NCBI GenBank assembly: GCA_027482225.1 | Contig: JAIXWD010000016.1 | Coordinates: 62,001-126,000, forward strand | Direction: 5' to 3' | DNA: 64,000 nt | Source: Bacteroidota bacterium | Lineage (GTDB): Bacteria; Bacteroidota; Bacteroidia; UKL13-3 | Shown here: positions 60,278 to 64,000 of the stretch, one piece after another | Layout of the letters: every line of letters begins with the position of its first letter | Position numbering within the stretch: the stretch's first letter is position 1 | Notes under the pieces: model-generated | The model's database searches: none | What the model was told of the DNA's origin: nothing | What the model saw: only the letters and a program-made list of their open reading frames with translations | Program-made: the position numbers and the translations under genes

Positions 60278-61573
60278 CTAATCAATGCTTTCAGCTAAAG
60301 TCTCTAATTTCATGCCTCTCGAACCTTTAATAAAAAAGGCACAATTTTTATAATTCATTTGTTTGATAAACACATCTGCATCTGCAGTATTGATAAATGC
60401 ATGTACGTTATCATGTTTTGTTTGGTAAAATTCTTCACCTACAATAATTACATTGGTTAAATTTAAGTTGGCACACAAGTTAATCATTCGTTGGTGTTCT
60501 GTTTTTGCATATTCTCCCATTTCAAACATATCTCCCATAATAATTACTTTATGCGGATGTTCCATGGCTGCGAAATTTCTTAATGCTGCCTCCATGCTAC
60601 TTGGATTCGCATTATAGGCATCCATAAATATAAGGTTATTGTTCTTTTGTATCCATTGCGAACGATTGTTTTTAGGTTCATATGCTGCTACACCTTTTAA
60701 AATATTGGTTTCGCTTACTCCTAAGTATTTACCAATGGCAATTGCAGCCATTATATTATCAAAGTTGTAATCACCACTTAAAATCGAATGGCCGTTTTGG
60801 TTTTGAAATACAAATTTTATAGTTGGTTGGAGTTCGCTTGCAACCCCCATGTAATCTGCACTCACATTTCTTAAAATGGTGTTTGCTGCATATGTTTTTT
60901 TGTTTATTAAACGAGCGCTCATGCGCATTAACCATTCATCGTGTGCATTAACAAAAGCTGTTCCATTATTTTTTAGCAAATAATAATAAAGTTCGCTATT
61001 ACTTTTTGCTACTCCTTCAATATTGCCAAAACCTTCCAAGTGATCCATACCATTATTGGTAACAATACCCAATGTAGGTTCTGCAATTTCACACAACTCG
61101 GCATTTTCTCCCACATGATTAGCACCCATTTCAATTATTGCCATTTGGTGGTTGATGGTAAGTTGGAGTATTGTAAGTGGTAATCCAATATGATTATTAA
61201 AGTTACCTGGTGTTGCCCACAAATTGAAGGTTGTAGCTAATACAGAAGTAATAAGCTCCTTTGTAGTGGTTTTGCCGTTACTTCCTACAATTGCAATAAT
61301 GGGTATATTTAGTTGTTTACGATGATGATTAGCCAGTTTTTGAAGACAATTCAATACATCATCAACCAAAATGCACTTATCGTTTATCTTGTAATTTACA
61401 TCATCAATAACACAATAAGCAGCCCCTTTTTTAAGGGCTTCCGAAGCAAAGGTATTTGCATTAAAATTTGGGCCTTTAAGGGCAAAAAATATACTACCCT
61501 CTGCAATTTTTCGGGTGTCCGTTGAGATGGTGGAATGTTCTTTATAAATTGCGTATAACTCGATAGTTGTCAT
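60278..61573 (-). CDS. murF: UDP-N-acetylmuramoyl-tripeptide--D-alanyl-D-alanine ligase
   Basis: A 431-residue Mur ligase: N-terminal substrate domain (STDTRKIAEGSIFFALKGPN), ATP-binding GSNGKTTTKELITSVL with NHIGLPLTIL and IEMGANHVGENAELC, and in the last domain NLIFMDAYNANPSSMEAALR. Known role: adds D-Ala-D-Ala to UDP-MurNAc-tripeptide in peptidoglycan synthesis. It is away from the usual mur cluster here. ATG at 61573. Confidence 0.95.
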   Translation of the reverse strand: MTTIELYAIYKEHSTISTDTRKIAEGSIFFALKGPNFNANTFASEALKKGAAYCVIDDVNYKINDKCILVDDVLNCLQKLANHHRKQLNIPIIAIVGSNGKTTTKELITSVLATTFNLWATPGNFNNHIGLPLTILQLTINHQMAIIEMGANHVGENAELCEIAEPTLGIVTNNGMDHLEGFGNIEGVAKSNSELYYYLLKNNGTAFVNAHDEWLMRMSARLINKKTYAANTILRNVSADYMGVASELQPTIKFVFQNQNGHSILSGDYNFDNIMAAIAIGKYLGVSETNILKGVAAYEPKNNRSQWIQKNNNLIFMDAYNANPSSMEAALRNFAAMEHPHKVIIMGDMFEMGEYAKTEHQRMINLCANLNLTNVIIVGEEFYQTKHDNVHAFINTADADVFIKQMNYKNCAFFIKGSRGMKLETLAESID

Positions 61574-61629
61574 CTTTATGATAAAATTTAGAAATCCTTA
61601 TATTAAATTTACAATGAAAATTAAATGCT

Positions 61630-64000
61630 ATGTATAAACTTCTTACAACATTATTACTCCTTTTTGTTATAACCAATACGAGTAATTCACAAAGTTTTAA
61701 ATATTATCAAGCAAAAGGGGCACCTAAATTTATAAAAAATGGGACAGTAAATGATACCTTATTAAATCCATTTGCTGGAGGTTTAAACACCCCTCAATTT
61801 AGTAATATAGATTGGAATAATGATGGTAAGCAAGATCTTTTTGTTTTTGATAAGGAAGCTTTAAAACCACTTTCATTTATTTTTAATTCAAACTTAGGTA
61901 AGTTTATACATGCACCTCAATATGAAGGTGCATTTACAAATTATTTTGCAGGTTGGGCTTTATTAAGGGATTATAATTTTGACGGAAAGCCTGATTTGTA
62001 CACCGCTTCTATGCCATACAATAAAATATCGCTTAACCCTTTTATTCCATCAGAGAAAATTCAGTTGTTTGTTAATACAACTACACCAGGTGGTAAAACC
62101 ACATTTAAGCAATATAGTAATGTGTTGTTTGATACGGGTATGTATGTTGGCCCACCATACAATCAGTTTTTAAGTCCTGGTGAGTTAGTTGCAGTTTCGA
62201 ATGCCATACCTGCTATTGATGATTTAGATGGAGATGGTGATGAGGATATCATATCTAACCAAGGTATTAATACCACATTTTGGTATTATGAAAATTTCAA
62301 AAAGAATAAATTCAACACTCCTTTTTCAAACGATACAACCATTTTTGTTCCGCGCGATTTATGTTGGGGGTTTATTGATTATGATTTTGTTAATCACCGT
62401 TTTTTTTTAGGCTTCAGACGTGATCAAGGTTCTCAATGTGATTACAATATGTGGGGAAAAAGGAGGCACGTTGATCAGTCTTCATTATTGATAGATTTAA
62501 ATGGAGATGGGATTAAAGATTTGGTTTTCGGTGATTCGGAACACAAAAGTTTTGTTTCACTTATCAATGGCCGTTTGCAAAACAGTAGGCAGATGGATTC
62601 AATCATTTCTCAGGATACGCTCTTTTTATCAAGTAATAATACGAGAAAAAATTTTATTGAATTTCCATCTGCTTATTATGTAGATGTTAATGCAGATGGA
62701 AAGAAGGAACTCTTGGTAACTACTAATAAAAGTTTTGCCTCAAAATCGGTAAATAATATTTGGGTTCATAATGCTACACGTGTAAATAGTAATTTACAAT
62801 TTACTGCCACTGATGGTAATGATTTTTTGTACAAAGATATGATAGACCACGGTTTAAGATCGGTGCCAGTTTTTATAGATATTGATAATGATGGAGACAA
62901 AGATTTGGTGGTGGCAACAAGTGGTGTATTGGAGCAAACTGGAAACAATAATGATAGGTTGTATTTATATTTGAATATTACAGACTCGGTAAAGCCAGTA
63001 TTTAAATTGTTAGATTCCAATTTTGTTCTTTCTTCATTTACTACAGGGCAAGGATTTTTCTCTGCTCATCCCACATTTGGTGATTTAAATGGAGATGGAA
63101 AACCTGATTTATTGATTGGTGAGGGTAATGGTAATATTGCCTATTTTATTAATAATAGTAATGGCTCCCAATTTAATTTCACACTAAATAATCGCAATGC
63201 ATTTAACTTAACAATTGCTACCTATTGTACTCCACAATTAATAGACTTGGATAAAGATGGACTACTTGATATTGTTAGTGGTGAGAGAAATGGAACAGTT
63301 AAGTATTACAAAAACATGGGTACAAAACAGATGCCATCTTTTTCAAATACACCAACCATTGATAGTTTAGGAAAGGTACATTCTAGGGATATTTATAAGC
63401 CTTTAGGAACCCCACAAATGCTAGAGTTGGTTGGATATAGCGCACCACATATTACTGATTTGAATAATGATGGTGTTTATGAAATGTTATTGGGGTCAAA
63501 CAACGGAAAAGTTGATTTATACACGCATATATATGCTAATAAAGATAGCGTAGCTAAAAAACAAAATAATGTATATGTTGATTTTAGCTTGGATGCTAAT
63601 GCAGGTTACAATAAAAAATTTGGCATGCGCACTACTGCTGCAACAGCCTATTTAAATGGCGATTCGCTTTTGGATATCATCATTGGGAATATCTCTGGAG
63701 GGCTAGTTTTTATGGGATCAGATGTGTCTCCGGTTAATAGTACAAAGGAATTATTTATAGATGATAACGCTTTCGTGCTTTATCCTAACCCTGCAGATAA
63801 TAAAGTTAGTTTTATCTTGAATAGAACATTATTGTCGGATATTAACTATATGATTTATGACGTGTCGGGTAAAAAAATAATGGAAGGAACGTTAGATAAA
63901 AATCAAACGAACACTTCCATTAATTTGGGTGTTTTAAACCCTGGGTTATATTTGGTTCAGTTAACCACTAACCAATGGCAATCAACTCAACGATTAATGA
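61630..64000 (+). CDS. Secreted FG-GAP-repeat protein, T9SS cargo candidate, partial
   Basis: Open from ATG at 61630 (YKLLTTLLLLFVITNTSNSQ signal peptide) to the right edge, 790 residues visible, stop outside the window. It holds about nine calcium-binding FG-GAP type motifs (IDWNNDGKQD, DYNFDGKPD, DLDGDGDED, DLNGDGIKD, DVNADGKKE, DIDNDGDKD, DLNGDGKPD, DLDKDGLLD, DLNNDGVYE). The visible end, FVLYPNPADNKVSFILNRTL ... MIYDVSGKKIMEGTLDKNQT ... PGLYLVQLTT, is a T9SS type A sorting domain. Likely role: calcium-stabilised beta-propeller surface protein. It is next to the T9SS genes only by distance (1.4 kb from ispF). Confidence 0.88.
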   Translation, partial: MYKLLTTLLLLFVITNTSNSQSFKYYQAKGAPKFIKNGTVNDTLLNPFAGGLNTPQFSNIDWNNDGKQDLFVFDKEALKPLSFIFNSNLGKFIHAPQYEGAFTNYFAGWALLRDYNFDGKPDLYTASMPYNKISLNPFIPSEKIQLFVNTTTPGGKTTFKQYSNVLFDTGMYVGPPYNQFLSPGELVAVSNAIPAIDDLDGDGDEDIISNQGINTTFWYYENFKKNKFNTPFSNDTTIFVPRDLCWGFIDYDFVNHRFFLGFRRDQGSQCDYNMWGKRRHVDQSSLLIDLNGDGIKDLVFGDSEHKSFVSLINGRLQNSRQMDSIISQDTLFLSSNNTRKNFIEFPSAYYVDVNADGKKELLVTTNKSFASKSVNNIWVHNATRVNSNLQFTATDGNDFLYKDMIDHGLRSVPVFIDIDNDGDKDLVVATSGVLEQTGNNNDRLYLYLNITDSVKPVFKLLDSNFVLSSFTTGQGFFSAHPTFGDLNGDGKPDLLIGEGNGNIAYFINNSNGSQFNFTLNNRNAFNLTIATYCTPQLIDLDKDGLLDIVSGERNGTVKYYKNMGTKQMPSFSNTPTIDSLGKVHSRDIYKPLGTPQMLELVGYSAPHITDLNNDGVYEMLLGSNNGKVDLYTHIYANKDSVAKKQNNVYVDFSLDANAGYNKKFGMRTTAATAYLNGDSLLDIIIGNISGGLVFMGSDVSPVNSTKELFIDDNAFVLYPNPADNKVSFILNRTLLSDINYMIYDVSGKKIMEGTLDKNQTNTSINLGVLNPGLYLVQLTTNQWQSTQRLM

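Overview
The window is chromosomal DNA of a free-living member of the Bacteroidota. The base composition is AT-rich. Several genes have the phylum's -7 promoter element (TAnnTTTG) a short way upstream. There are two SusC-type TonB-dependent receptors (one with a DUF4249 partner), a type IX secretion system (T9SS) cluster (gldJ, two porP/sprF, porU, porV), a probable T9SS cargo protein, DUF4783, and the order rpmH-rnpA-yidD-S41 peptidase. I cannot name a genus; Chitinophagales, Sphingobacteriales or relatives fit. Most of the window is ordinary housekeeping DNA. No rRNA, CRISPR array, prophage or intact insertion sequence is visible.

Layout. 1-5.1 kb (minus strand): C-terminal processing protease (cut by the left edge), yidD, rnpA, rpmH, a small lipoprotein, der and era. 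5.1-6.3 kb: initiator tRNA with promoter and terminator, then about 1 kb of gene-poor DNA holding a decayed copy of the tRNA 3' arm and terminator and a small inverted-repeat element. 6.3-9.9 kb: WG-repeat protein, RNase R, PolB-like exonuclease. 10.1-13.2 kb (plus): three-gene ABC export module. 13.2-17.4 kb (minus): envelope proteins and a LemA-TPM-TPM cassette. 17.5-30.8 kb: GT9 glycosyltransferase, ArsC-like reductase, YheT-like hydrolase, cryptochrome DASH, DUF4249/TonB receptor pair, 2OG-Fe(II) oxygenase, ispD, tryptophan 2,3-dioxygenase, rfbC, a membrane coiled-coil protein and an APC permease. 30.8-43.4 kb: large TonB receptor, ilvE, a possible HolD-like protein, rdgB, a WecA-type transferase, pdxH, yqgE, a class III aminotransferase, a DEAD-box helicase and two decayed genes (an AbiEii/MNT-like nucleotidyltransferase and a DUF1826-like gene). 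43.8-50.8 kb: deoxyhypusine synthase family protein, an ECF sigma/anti-sigma/periplasmic protein operon, lolA, gpmI, DUF4783 and nadC. 50.8-64 kb: the T9SS cluster, ispF, murF and a large FG-GAP-repeat secreted protein cut by the right edge.

How the genes work together. gldJ, the PorP/SprF proteins and PorU/PorV belong to one secretion machine. The FG-GAP protein, whose C-terminal tail looks like a type A sorting domain, is a plausible substrate. ispD and ispF both serve the MEP isoprenoid pathway. Tryptophan dioxygenase and nadC are consistent with, but do not prove, NAD synthesis from tryptophan. der, era, rnr, rnpA and rpmH serve ribosome and RNA maturation. LolA, YidD, WecA, MurF and RfbC serve envelope building.

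I did not find a clear new defence or mobile system. The most unusual items are the tRNA-linked scar at 5.4 kb, the two broken genes at 41.0 and 42.7-43.4 kb, the bacterial deoxyhypusine synthase homologue, the cysteine-rich GT9 enzyme, and several start codons lying almost on top of -7 promoter boxes.
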